The notes under the pieces were generated by a model that ran no database searches, had not been told where the DNA came from, and saw nothing but the letters and a program-made list of their open reading frames with translations. A program made the translations under genes and the position numbers. Shown piece after piece: positions 17,771-26,365 of a stretch of 64,000 bases of DNA; positions within the stretch are counted from its first letter, which is position 1, and each line of letters opens with the position of its first letter. This DNA is from Allomuricauda sp. (GTDB lineage Bacteria; Bacteroidota; Bacteroidia; Flavobacteriales; Flavobacteriaceae): NCBI RefSeq assembly GCF_002699205.1, contig NZ_PABT01000013.1, forward strand, positions 1 through 64,000. Reading direction: 5' to 3'.

Positions 17771-18574
17771 TTATTTGCCCAAAATCATTAAAGGCACGTT
17801 CGCCTTTCGAATAACCTCTTTTAACGGGCTTGATTTAAACAGAGAATTTTTTTCTCCCTTGTTGGATACACACATTAACAACTGCGTATCGGTACGGGAA
17901 ACATAATTTACCAAACCATCAACGGTATTACTGCCTTTGCTAAATATATAGGAAACTGTTTTCTGCCAAGGAAATTTTGGTCGATTATCTTCTTGTTCAT
18001 TGGCAATTCCAAAATGGCGAACTGGTTTATCACTATCCCGTTTCAAATCAAGAATAACCTCTAAGTCATTATCTTCAAGTCCTGAGCCAAAAATTCCCAA
18101 GTTGATATCCTCAAAGGAATGGAATTTATCATCCTCCCCCAAAATCAGCACATTTGTATCCCGAACACTGTCAATAACAAAGTCCGTAATACTTTCAAAT
18201 AAAACTCCAAATCTTGGCCTACGTTTGCCCAAGACCAAAATATCAGGTTTTTGTAACGTCAAATAATCCCTAACCCGGTTCTTTACATTACCGTATTCCA
18301 GTTTGTAGCCAATGGACACTTCTTTTGTTGCGCCAATTTCGGAAATCAGGTTCTCGATTTCAGCCCGTGTCGACCGCGCATCCAAGTTTAAGGTGCGTAT
18401 TGCGGAAAATTGGCTATCCCCTTGTATAAGTTTTGTAGTGGGTTTCACATGAAAAACCTCAACGGCTCCATTAATCCTTTTAGCTAATTCCACAGCGCTC
18501 TTCAATACGTATTCAGAGCTTTTGGACATATCGAGCAACACCGATATGCTATATTTTTTTTGATGCTTTTCCAT
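17771..18574 (-). CDS. Universal stress protein (UspA family)
   Basis: 267 residues. The N-terminal Usp domain opens SISVLLDMSKSSEYVLKSAVELA and has an ILVLGKRRPRFGVLFESIT segment. The C-terminal half (GIFGSGLEDNDLEVILDLKRD ... TQLLMCVSNKGEKNSLF) looks like a second, less conserved Usp repeat ending VPLMILGK. Tandem Usp proteins are common in flavobacteria and are linked to general stress. It is convergent with the solute-binding-like gene (35 bp between stops). Confidence 0.82.
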   Translation of the reverse strand: MEKHQKKYSISVLLDMSKSSEYVLKSAVELAKRINGAVEVFHVKPTTKLIQGDSQFSAIRTLNLDARSTRAEIENLISEIGATKEVSIGYKLEYGNVKNRVRDYLTLQKPDILVLGKRRPRFGVLFESITDFVIDSVRDTNVLILGEDDKFHSFEDINLGIFGSGLEDNDLEVILDLKRDSDKPVRHFGIANEQEDNRPKFPWQKTVSYIFSKGSNTVDGLVNYVSRTDTQLLMCVSNKGEKNSLFKSSPLKEVIRKANVPLMILGK

Positions 18575-18703
18575 GTGATCTTATTAAATAGTTTTTCTTG
18601 AAAATAACATCAAACTACTTATAAATCAACCGTTTAACATTTTCTTCGTAAATAAATGCGTTTTTGATAATTTTAAACCTTGAAATTTCAAATTTGTCAA
18701 TTA

Positions 18704-20074
18704 TCAGAAGAAATATTTGAGCTTCTTTATCCATTTCATGGAAACATTATAGGGTGCATATCGTAACGGTACATCCAGCCAAGTAGCTCTTTTTACTATG
18801 GCTTTATGGTGCGAGAACAAATCAAACGTATATTTTCCATGGTATCCGCCAATACCGGATTGTCCCACACCTCCAAAAGGTAATGCTTTGTTGCTGATGT
18901 GCACCACCGTATCATTAATGGTGCCCCCGCCAAAGGAATATTGCCCCATCATACGTTTTTGGAATCTTTTATTGTTGGAGAACACATAAAACGCCAAGGA
19001 ATTTGGATAACGAGAAATATAGTCATCCAGTTCACTTTCATCTTCATAGGAAATTATGGGTAGAATTGGGCCAAATACTTCCCCTTCCATTATGGTGCTG
19101 TCCAGTTGGGGCTCATCTACTAAAGTGGGCTCCAAATACTGATCTTCATCATTATAGTTACCACCAAACAAAAGCTTCTGCCCTTTAAGCATTGTTTTAA
19201 GTTCTTCGTAATGCTTGCTTGTAGTGATACGGGCAAAATCTTGGGATGCCTCAATGGAATCCCCATAAAACTGGAGGATATTCTTCTTAAGCTCATCTAC
19301 CAAAGCCTTTTTTACACTCTTGTGGACCAAAACATAGTCCGGGGCTATGCAGGTCTGTCCGGCATTGATCAATTTACCCCAGGCAATGCGTTTTGCAGCC
19401 AGTTTTATCGAAGCGGTTCCGTCAACAATACAAGGATTCTTCCCGCTCAGTTCCAAAGTGACAGGTGTTAGGTGTTCCGCGGCTTTTTGGTACACAATCT
19501 TTCCCACTCGGGTACTCCCCGTAAAAAAGATGTATTCCCATTTTTCTGCCAACAGTTCGGTAGAGACTTCCACTCCGCCTACTGCTACCGTAACATATTC
19601 CGGAGGAAATACCTTTCGGATGATCTGTGCTATGATCTTGGCGGTATTCGGACTAAACTCCGAAGGTTTCAAGATTGCGGTATTACCAGCGGCCAAAGCA
19701 CCAATCAAGGGTGATATGGAAAGCATAAACGGATAATTCCATGGGGAAATGATGAGTACCTTGCCATAAGGTTCGGGTTGCACCCATTCTTTGGATGGAA
19801 AATTCAAAAGCGAAGCCCCTACTCGGTCCGGTTCGCTCCAATTTTTCACGTTTTTGATCGCATGTCTCAGCTCGGCCAAAACCAATTGGGTCTCCGTGGC
19901 CAAACTTTCAAATTTTGGTTTTTTAAAATCAGCATATAGCGCATCGCAGATAACATCTTCTTGGTCTAAAATCTCCTGTTGAAGCTTTTTGAGATACTTT
20001 TTTCTATATGCGACTTCTTTTGTTTTCTGCGTGGCAAAAAAATCATTTTGGGCCGCTACCAAATGTTTTACCAT
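18704..20074 (-). CDS. Aldehyde dehydrogenase, ALDH3-like
   Basis: 456 residues, a usual length for the short ALDH3 class. Seen: PWNYP (Asn113), FTGSTRVGKIV, the catalytic general base Glu208 in VTLELSGKNP, and the nucleophile Cys242 in NAGQTCIAPDY. It should oxidise medium or long-chain aldehydes with NAD(P). The C-terminal ~30 residues include a basic, aromatic-rich stretch (KWIKKLKYFF) that could touch the membrane. It stands alone. Confidence 0.92.
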   Translation of the reverse strand: MVKHLVAAQNDFFATQKTKEVAYRKKYLKKLQQEILDQEDVICDALYADFKKPKFESLATETQLVLAELRHAIKNVKNWSEPDRVGASLLNFPSKEWVQPEPYGKVLIISPWNYPFMLSISPLIGALAAGNTAILKPSEFSPNTAKIIAQIIRKVFPPEYVTVAVGGVEVSTELLAEKWEYIFFTGSTRVGKIVYQKAAEHLTPVTLELSGKNPCIVDGTASIKLAAKRIAWGKLINAGQTCIAPDYVLVHKSVKKALVDELKKNILQFYGDSIEASQDFARITTSKHYEELKTMLKGQKLLFGGNYNDEDQYLEPTLVDEPQLDSTIMEGEVFGPILPIISYEDESELDDYISRYPNSLAFYVFSNNKRFQKRMMGQYSFGGGTINDTVVHISNKALPFGGVGQSGIGGYHGKYTFDLFSHHKAIVKRATWLDVPLRYAPYNVSMKWIKKLKYFF

Positions 20075-20125
20075 AAACGTATTGTTTCCTTAAATATAAG
20101 GAAACTGAAAACAGCATCCTATTAA

Positions 20126-20155
20126 AACAAAAAAGCACCGGTATGTGCCGGTACT
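20126..20155 (-). terminator. Rho-independent terminator
   Basis: Minus strand: stem AGTACCGG/CCGGTGCT (one G-U pair), loop CACATA, then a T-rich tail. It lies just past the lipoprotein gene that ends at 20177. Confidence 0.85.
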
Positions 20156-20176
20156 TTCCATTTATATTTTTAATGA

Positions 20177-20956
20177 CTATAACACAATCTCCTCTGTGGC
20201 TCCATTTGGATAAATGACGGTAGCTGTATTGTCACACTCACCATTTCCAAAATCCACTGTAACCTCCAAGCCATTCTTGGAAACGGTCATGGCCCCTGCA
20301 GTGATGTATTCGCAAGATGCGTTTCCTTCAAGGTCTTCCAAGGTTTCCACAACATAGGTGTTTTCATCGGCCTCAACGGTCCAGTTTCCAGAAAGTGTAA
20401 ACGCTAAACCATCACCATAGGAGATACTCATGGTTTTGGTACCGTTTTCAGAAATTAAACTGCCATCTTCCATTTCCACAGACATATCACTGGTCACGGT
20501 ATACACCATCGTGGATTCCTCATTGATCGTTGAGAATGTTAGCGTTCTGGTTCCGTTTATTTTAACGGTACCCACATAAAAATCCTGATAAGTTGCCGTA
20601 AAGGATGACTCTTCCTCCCCTACTGCATAAGTTACGGTTACGGTTCCGTTTACATTATCAGTTTCGTTGAGCACACAATTATTGAATGTCGCCACAAATC
20701 CGGTCTCTGTATATTCGGCGGAATAGCATTCCCCATCTTTTGCAGTGGACGTTTTGGCGGTACTTCCGGTAAAAAGCTCTGCTAAGGCAGTATCGGCAAC
20801 GCTGGCAATTTCATCGGTTGTCAAAACTGTCTGTAATTCAGCTTGCGTAAGTTCCTCATCTTCACCGGGCAAGGCATCCTCACTACACGATTGGAAACCA
20901 ATCACGGCACTGGTGACAAAAGCAATGGACAAGATTCTTAAAATAAGTTTCTTCAT
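20177..20956 (-). CDS. Lipoprotein of unknown function
   Basis: 259 residues. The signal peptide ends FQSCSED (Cys24). The mature protein begins acidic (ALPGEDEELTQAEL) and then shows repeated beta-hairpins with many Thr (VNGTVTVTYAVGEE, INGTRTLTF, ENGTKTMSISYGDGLAFTLSG), which suggests an all-beta surface protein. Seven or so Cys-free strands and a C-terminal GECDNTATVIYPNG are reminiscent of Bacteroidetes lipoproteins of unknown role. Confidence 0.7.
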   Translation of the reverse strand: MKKLILRILSIAFVTSAVIGFQSCSEDALPGEDEELTQAELQTVLTTDEIASVADTALAELFTGSTAKTSTAKDGECYSAEYTETGFVATFNNCVLNETDNVNGTVTVTYAVGEEESSFTATYQDFYVGTVKINGTRTLTFSTINEESTMVYTVTSDMSVEMEDGSLISENGTKTMSISYGDGLAFTLSGNWTVEADENTYVVETLEDLEGNASCEYITAGAMTVSKNGLEVTVDFGNGECDNTATVIYPNGATEEIVL

Positions 20957-21106
20957 TGTATTTTGGTTATGTATTTATCTTTTCCAAACGCCTATCTCCC
21001 TTTTTTTAGTGTACACATACCGCACAAATCGATGAAACGCCCAACAGGAATTAAACGATTTTGTTGAAATTGTGTTATTTTCATCGCAACATAAACCAAA
21101 TGCTCC

Positions 21107-21577
21107 ATGAAAAATATCGCTTCAATCACATTTTGTCTGTTCTCCATGCTCTTTGTAGTTTCATGCAGTGAGGATGATAGTAACGATAACGGGTTCTCCA
21201 GTGCAGAACTTGTGGGTACATGGGACCTCGTGGAGGTCAATGTTAGCGATGGGGTAGATCTTGATGGGGATGGATCATCTTCTTCCAATTTGATGGATGA
21301 GGAATCCTGTATCTCTGGAAGTATTGTTCTGAGGGATGATTCCACCTATCAATTTGAAGTATCCAACTTTACCTTGACCGCTATTACCAATGGTCTATAT
21401 TATGCACAATGCTCTGGAAGCACCCAAGCTACGGGAGCTTGGGCCAGCAATGGTACGGAAGTGGTTTTTCAGGGCAGCACCGTTCTGGGAACCTTACAAT
21501 TGAGCAACAATAGGATCGTACAAACGGTTGGTGACGATTTGCCCGGAATCTTATCCTATGTGTATGAGCTTAGGTAA
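21107..21577 (+). CDS. Lipocalin-like lipoprotein
   Basis: 156 residues. The signal peptide ends FVVSC (Cys20), followed by an acidic SEDDSNDNG linker. The domain begins ELVGTWDLVEVNVSDGVD, the usual start of lipocalin-like lipoproteins, and ends with DLPGILSYVYELR. A DLDGDGSSS loop resembles a calcium-binding turn. It is divergent from the preceding lipoprotein gene and convergent with trehalase. Confidence 0.72.
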   Translation: MKNIASITFCLFSMLFVVSCSEDDSNDNGFSSAELVGTWDLVEVNVSDGVDLDGDGSSSSNLMDEESCISGSIVLRDDSTYQFEVSNFTLTAITNGLYYAQCSGSTQATGAWASNGTEVVFQGSTVLGTLQLSNNRIVQTVGDDLPGILSYVYELR

Positions 21578-21589
21578 GCCTACATTACA

Positions 21590-23185
21590 TTAGTTGGACC
21601 GTTCCAAATCTTCCAATATTTTTTTAAAACCCAGTGCCACTCCATTGGTCCATCCAAAACCATCTTGGGTAGGGTATTCCCCTCCCCCCGAAAGTAGGGA
21701 TAGGTCTTCCACATTATATTTTTCCATCATTTTCCCGGTATTGGCATATACTTTTTCGTTAAGGGCCAACCATCGGTTCATGATAATTTTGGCTTCCTCC
21801 ACATACCCATAGTTCAGAAGCCCATTAACGGCCAACCATTGCAAAGGTGCCCATCCATTTGGTGCATCCCATTGTTGTCCGCTGTGGTCCAGAGTAGTTA
21901 CCAGTCCCCCAGCCTTTAAAAAAGTGTTCATGACCATATCCTTTACCTGCTCCGCCTGTTCTGGGGTGGCGATTTCAAAAAATAAAGGGGTAACACCCGC
22001 CAAAGTAAGTTTGGGAGTGATGTTTTTATCCTCAAAATTATAATCGTGATAAAATCCAGTGGTATCGTTCCAGAAAAAATCTTGTATTATCGTTTTTCTA
22101 GTTTCGGCCAATTCCGAAAAATGCTTTTGGGCTTTATCGTCTCCTTTAAGACCATTTGCCTTTGCCAAGGTCTTCTCCATAAAATAAAGTAAACAATTGA
22201 GGTCCACTGGCAATATCGAAATGGTTTCTGTGGATTCAAGGCCGCCCTTGTCACCATACCATCTGGAACTAAAGTCCCAACCCGATGCCGCAGCAGAACG
22301 CAAATTTTTATACAATCGCTGTTTTAAGGAGTCCGAAGACAGGTTTTGTGCCAGCAAGTAATCTTCTTTATAGGATTCCGGACGGGGTGTGTTGCCCGAA
22401 TCCCAATACCTATTGAGTGTTCTTCCTTCGCCAAGGTTCACAACACGTTTCACAGGTCCAGGCCTTCCCCCTACTTGGGCTCCCTCCATCCAATAATTGT
22501 ATTCGGCGGTCATTTGTGGAAGATATTTTACGTATAAATCTTCATTGGTACGGGCAATGGCATCGACCATTAAAGCAAAATATGGAGGCTGGGAACGTGT
22601 TTTATAGTAATTTCTGGTACCGTTTGGTATGAATCCGATGGAGTCTATTAAAAAAGCGAAGTTGTCCACCATACTTTGCGCCACTTCATTCTCATTGTCC
22701 ACCAACAATCCTTCCATTGTAAAATAACTATCCCAATAATAGATTTCCCTAAAGCGTCCTCCCGGAACGATATAATTGTATGGCAGTGCAATTCTCGAAG
22801 AATTAGGATAGACACTATCTGGGCTTCTCTTCAAATTCTCCCACATATGGGAAATATGGTCATACATGTTTCCAACAGTATCCGTTTTAATCGGATGACC
22901 TTCCATGTACTTGTCCTCAAAATTTTCAAGTACAAAATTTTTCAAGTTAAACCCCTGATTATTACTATTATTAAGGTATTCTTCTTCAAGTGTTGCTATA
23001 TCTTTTTTTGGAACCAGATCTACGAAGGTTTTTGAATCTTCAAAAATGTCTGACAGCTGAACATCTTTGAACAGTTCAGTTTCATATAAGCTAAGAGATT
23101 TGCTTGTAGTAGTCTCAGCTTCTTTGCAACCTACGATAAACAAGAACAGGAGTGTCCCAAACAACCATTTTTTCATTTTATTCAA
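21590..23185 (-). CDS. Trehalase-family glycoside hydrolase (GH37), lipoprotein
   Basis: 531 residues. A lipoprotein signal peptide has its Cys at 20 (FIVGC). Both GH37 signatures are present: PGGRFREIYYWDSY at 141-154 and QWDAPNGWAP at 438-447. The expected acid is in ASGWDFSSRW and the base in MMEKYN. It should split trehalose into two glucose molecules on the cell envelope. It is transcribed divergently from a GntR regulator that has a dyad operator between them, which suggests substrate-linked control. Confidence 0.92.
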   Translation of the reverse strand: MNKMKKWLFGTLLFLFIVGCKEAETTTSKSLSLYETELFKDVQLSDIFEDSKTFVDLVPKKDIATLEEEYLNNSNNQGFNLKNFVLENFEDKYMEGHPIKTDTVGNMYDHISHMWENLKRSPDSVYPNSSRIALPYNYIVPGGRFREIYYWDSYFTMEGLLVDNENEVAQSMVDNFAFLIDSIGFIPNGTRNYYKTRSQPPYFALMVDAIARTNEDLYVKYLPQMTAEYNYWMEGAQVGGRPGPVKRVVNLGEGRTLNRYWDSGNTPRPESYKEDYLLAQNLSSDSLKQRLYKNLRSAAASGWDFSSRWYGDKGGLESTETISILPVDLNCLLYFMEKTLAKANGLKGDDKAQKHFSELAETRKTIIQDFFWNDTTGFYHDYNFEDKNITPKLTLAGVTPLFFEIATPEQAEQVKDMVMNTFLKAGGLVTTLDHSGQQWDAPNGWAPLQWLAVNGLLNYGYVEEAKIIMNRWLALNEKVYANTGKMMEKYNVEDLSLLSGGGEYPTQDGFGWTNGVALGFKKILEDLERSN

Positions 23186-23233
23186 ATTAAATTAGGTTAA
23201 ATATATAATAATAAGCCCAATCCCCTACCGTTA

Positions 23234-23247
23234 AATCGTATACGATT
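23234..23247. promoter_or_regulatory. 14-bp perfect dyad, probable GntR/FadR-type operator
   Basis: AATCGTATACGATT is a perfect palindrome centred 54 bp upstream of the trehalase ATG and 22 bp upstream of the GntR-family ATG. The core GTATAC fits the FadR-subfamily consensus yGTM-N0-1-KACy. It is the only such dyad in the 77-bp divergent gap. Confidence 0.75.
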
Positions 23248-23262
23248 CTTATTTTTAGGGGT

Positions 23263-23898
23263 ATGCGCCAGAAATCCGTTTTACGAAACAAAATCAAAAA
23301 ACATCTACTGTCACAAATACAGAACGGCAGGTTGAAAGTGGGCAAAACCATCAATTTGGCGGCCCTTTCCAGAGAAACCGGGATAAGCGTCACTCCCATT
23401 CGTGAAGCTTTGAGCCAACTGGAGCATGCCCAGGTACTTCAGGCAGTCCCAAATCGAGGATTTGTTGTGGCCAAACTTTCAAAAGCCGAAATCAAAAACC
23501 TCATCCAAATAGTTGCTCAGCTCGAGGTTATGGCCTTGGAGAACACGACCTTCGAATCTGAGGAAATAAAGTTGCTGGGCACACTGCAAACCAAAATGGA
23601 AGAAGCAACCACCATAGAGGAAGGTCTGGCCGACCGTTTCAATTTTCACAATAATTTGGTAAGGCAGTGCAACAACAGGGTGTTGTTACAGATCTTAAAA
23701 GACCTTAAACTTAGACTTCATTTTTATGAGCACGATTTTATCACTGACTTTGATTTTTTCCAGAATCTGAACATCCAGACCCGCTCCGTGATCGAGGCTA
23801 TCCAAGAAGATAATGTTCCCACGGCGGCCCTGATTTTGCGTATGCATTGGATGTCCATTTTGGACCATATCGAGACTCAAATCGTTAAAAATGGTTAA
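23263..23898 (+). CDS. GntR/FadR-family transcriptional regulator
   Basis: 211 residues. The N-terminal winged helix is complete (LAALSRETGISVTPIREAL, then a VLQAVPNRGFVVAKLS wing). The C-terminal part is an all-helical FCD-type ligand domain (IQIVAQLEVMALENTTF, FNFHNNLVRQCNNRVL, LRMHWMSILDHIE). It probably represses or activates the divergent trehalase gene and itself through the dyad at 23234. The ATG is only 16 bp from the operator, so binding should block its own promoter. Confidence 0.88.
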   Translation: MRQKSVLRNKIKKHLLSQIQNGRLKVGKTINLAALSRETGISVTPIREALSQLEHAQVLQAVPNRGFVVAKLSKAEIKNLIQIVAQLEVMALENTTFESEEIKLLGTLQTKMEEATTIEEGLADRFNFHNNLVRQCNNRVLLQILKDLKLRLHFYEHDFITDFDFFQNLNIQTRSVIEAIQEDNVPTAALILRMHWMSILDHIETQIVKNG

Positions 23899-23954
23899 TC
23901 TTCTGATTTTCAAAATAAAATAGACCTAATTTCGTTCTTAGAAAAATAGTTTTC

Positions 23955-24101
23955 ATGCAATTCTTAAATAAGGAAATAGAATCCCTTACCAAACGAAAAA
24001 AATCAAGATCATTGATCAAAAAGCAGATTTCTTGTGGAATTTTCCAAGATTTGGAAACCCTGGATCTTGACGAGGCGAAAAGAAAAACTTCCAAAAACTA
24101 G
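23955..24101 (+). CDS. Small basic protein, unknown
   Basis: 48 residues, ATG to TAG, sequence rich in Lys/Arg (LTKRKKSRSLIKKQ) then an acidic DLETLDLDEAKRK tail. It lies 56 bp after the GntR regulator on the same strand. No family or motif is recognised, so this is a weak call resting on an intact frame and amphipathic composition. Confidence 0.35.
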   Translation: MQFLNKEIESLTKRKKSRSLIKKQISCGIFQDLETLDLDEAKRKTSKN

Positions 24102-24109
24102 GCTTTACC

Positions 24110-24727
24110 CTATCCATTCAGAGCATTCTGAACAAACTCATAATCCGCAACTGTATTCGCATTAAATAGCACTTGACCATTTTGTGGCTGCACCAAGGCA
24201 ATGTCAGCATCCATCAGAAACCTTTTTGGACTTGGGCAATTGGAATTCTTGAGATATTCCACTGCTTGGGTCAATCCTGTTGGCTCCCATATACAGGCCA
24301 AAGGTTCTGGCTGACCGGTTTTATGGTTGGCAAAAGCGGTTGCGTATTTGTCAGGGCTTCGTTGTTCCATCAATTCCCGTAAAGCTTCGGGGTCCATCAA
24401 GGGAAGGTCACAGGCCAGTACCAACCATGCTTTATCCTTATAACCATTGTGCGCGCTCAATATCCCATTGAACGGTCCATTGAAATTATTTTGATCCACA
24501 ATGGTTTTGAACCCATTGGGAACACTGGATTGTTGATCTTGTCGGACACTAAGGAAAACATCATCGCAAAACCGCATCAAAAGATGGTACACATATTCCC
24601 GTTGAGGCACTCCGTGGTAGTTCACAAGGCCCTTGTCCCTCCCCATACGTGTGCTGGTGCCTCCGGATAGAACCAGCCCAAATAATTTCGGGGGATCTAT
24701 AGCGGTTGTATTGTTTTTTTGCTTCAC
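24110..24727 (-). CDS. mobA: Molybdenum cofactor guanylyltransferase MobA
   Basis: 205 residues. The nucleotidyltransferase loop LVLSGGTSTRMGRDKGLV is at residues 18-35, followed by VDQNNFNGPFNGILSAH and the metal-binding ACDLPLMDPEAL. This matches MobA, which joins GMP to molybdopterin to make the bis-MGD cofactor. The C-terminal NANTVADYEFV is typical. It begins 17 bp after the MoaD-like gene on the same strand, so they form a pair. Other moa/moe genes are not in the window. Confidence 0.88.
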   Translation of the reverse strand: MKQKNNTTAIDPPKLFGLVLSGGTSTRMGRDKGLVNYHGVPQREYVYHLLMRFCDDVFLSVRQDQQSSVPNGFKTIVDQNNFNGPFNGILSAHNGYKDKAWLVLACDLPLMDPEALRELMEQRSPDKYATAFANHKTGQPEPLACIWEPTGLTQAVEYLKNSNCPSPKRFLMDADIALVQPQNGQVLFNANTVADYEFVQNALNG

Positions 24728-24744
24728 GATTTTATCTTAATACA

Positions 24745-24996
24745 TCATATGCCCGGAGGAGGAATCAGTGCAATTTCGTCATAAGAATTAATTCTTTCAT
24801 TATCCGAAACATAATTCTGATTGACGGCAACGGCCACTTTGGATATTTTTTTAAGCTCTGGATACGTGTTTTCCAGAAATTTTTTCAGTTCGCCTACAGT
24901 ATTCGGGATTTTTTTTCCTGACAAGCTTGTAGTTGGAAGGGATAAGGTGGGAGCACCCACAATATCTTTAGTGGCTCCGAACAAGAGTATAGTCAT
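24745..24996 (-). CDS. MoaD/ThiS-family protein lacking the terminal Gly-Gly
   Basis: 83 residues with a ubiquitin-like MoaD pattern: MTILLFGATKDIVGA, a TVGELKKFLENTYPEL helix, VAVAVNQNYV and DEIALIPPP. MoaD normally ends in Gly-Gly, which MoeB adenylates and which carries the sulfur. Here the last codons read Pro-Pro-Pro-Gly-Ile-stop. Neither of the other two frames restores GG before a stop. It may be inactive, or used without thiocarboxylate chemistry. It is paired with mobA. Confidence 0.8.
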   Translation of the reverse strand: MTILLFGATKDIVGAPTLSLPTTSLSGKKIPNTVGELKKFLENTYPELKKISKVAVAVNQNYVSDNERINSYDEIALIPPPGI

Positions 24997-25202
24997 AATA
25001 TCAACCTATTAGTGTTAGTGCTTGATTTTTGTTTTTGGTTAGATAGGTTGGTATGTTTGTTAGCGTGAAAATATTAAAAATTGCTTGGATGCCTATCATT
25101 TTAACATCTCAATTTTCTTTTAACTTTTCCTTAATTTAATTCTAAGGGTCACGAATACTTTTCAATCAAATTCAACGTTGTGCATGAAGGACCTTAACGT
25201 AT

Positions 25203-26291
25203 ATGAGCATGAGAAATTTACTTCAATTTACATTTCTATTTTTATTTACCCTTGTTTTATTTTCCTGCGGAAATGCAGATGACGATGTCAGTTTTGACAT
25301 TAATGACAGTGAGCTTGGACTTGGTGAAGAACCGGATGATTGCCTAGGTTTTGATGAAAACGAACTGCTATTGTCCATCCAGGATGAGTTTACCACCTTG
25401 CCGGGCAAGGTTTCTGTGCTGTTCAGGGTTTCCGATCTTATGGGCAATCCCATTTCTGGTTTGTCCGCAGACCAGTTTACCATTTATGAACAAGGACGAA
25501 ACGACGATTGTTTCAACGCCATATCCTCTTCGGAATCTTTTGCACGGATTTCACCCAACTCCCAAGTGTTCAACAACAACACCCTCTTGGTATTGGATTT
25601 GAGCAACAGTGTGCTGGAAAGTAGTCTGGACGAATTGAAGGCGGCCACCATCAGCTTCATCAACAATGTAATGCCGTCTCCGGCTACGGAATCCTTCAAA
25701 ATGGCCATTTATTGGTTCGATGGTGAGGATGAGCTCCATTTGTTGAACCCATTGACATCCTCTGCAACGGAATTGACGGCTTCAGTGGACGGCATCACAA
25801 CAGATATCAGCAACGACCCATCAACTGATTTGTACGGTGCGGTAATCAAATCAACGGATATTGCCGAAGATTTGATCAACGAAAATTCAGAAGTGATCAA
25901 CGCTGCTTCCGTGGTGTTGTTTACCGATGGTACCGACCAGGCATCACGTTATCGGGAGTCCGATGCATTAGAAGCGGTGGAAGAAGCCGATAGCAACATT
26001 TCCTTCTTCACCATTGGGCTCGGAGCAGAAATAGACACCGAAGTATTGTCGGAAATTGGTAAAACCGCCAGTGTTTTTGCCAGTAATTCCGAAGAACTGG
26101 AAAACACCTTCAATGATATTTCACAACGCGTGGAAGAACAGGCTGGCAGCTATTACCTATTTGAATATTGCACCCCAAAACGTGATGGAAGCGGTGAGAG
26201 CAACTTGGTCATTCAACTGACCCATAACGGTTTGCAAGGAGCAGTACAAACGAAGTTTAGCGCCGATGGTTTTACCGGTGGTTGCGAATAA
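25203..26291 (+). CDS. vWA-domain lipoprotein
   Basis: 362 residues (or two fewer from the second Met). The lipoprotein signal peptide ends LVLFSC, then an acidic NADDDVSFDINDSE linker. An Ig-like segment (KVSVLFRVSDLMGNPISGL) precedes a von Willebrand A domain whose metal site DLSNS is at ~residue 139, with the later FTDGTDQ. The end is YYLFEYCTPKRDGSGES. It probably binds a protein partner through a metal-dependent adhesion site on the surface. TATGTTTG at 25052-25059, with TTG 20 bp upstream, is a possible promoter. Confidence 0.82.
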   Translation: MSMRNLLQFTFLFLFTLVLFSCGNADDDVSFDINDSELGLGEEPDDCLGFDENELLLSIQDEFTTLPGKVSVLFRVSDLMGNPISGLSADQFTIYEQGRNDDCFNAISSSESFARISPNSQVFNNNTLLVLDLSNSVLESSLDELKAATISFINNVMPSPATESFKMAIYWFDGEDELHLLNPLTSSATELTASVDGITTDISNDPSTDLYGAVIKSTDIAEDLINENSEVINAASVVLFTDGTDQASRYRESDALEAVEEADSNISFFTIGLGAEIDTEVLSEIGKTASVFASNSEELENTFNDISQRVEEQAGSYYLFEYCTPKRDGSGESNLVIQLTHNGLQGAVQTKFSADGFTGGCE

Positions 26292-26365
26292 CCCAGATGC
26301 ATTGAAAACCTGAGTTTTTTTTGGGATTATACGTATCTTGGACAGCAATAAAACTAAACATACGT

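Noticed and set aside
24745..24760. Frameshift in the MoaD-like gene hiding a Gly-Gly end
   Set aside because: The two other frames read Ser-Ser-Gly-His-Met and Leu-Leu-Arg-Ala-Tyr before stops, neither giving Gly-Gly.
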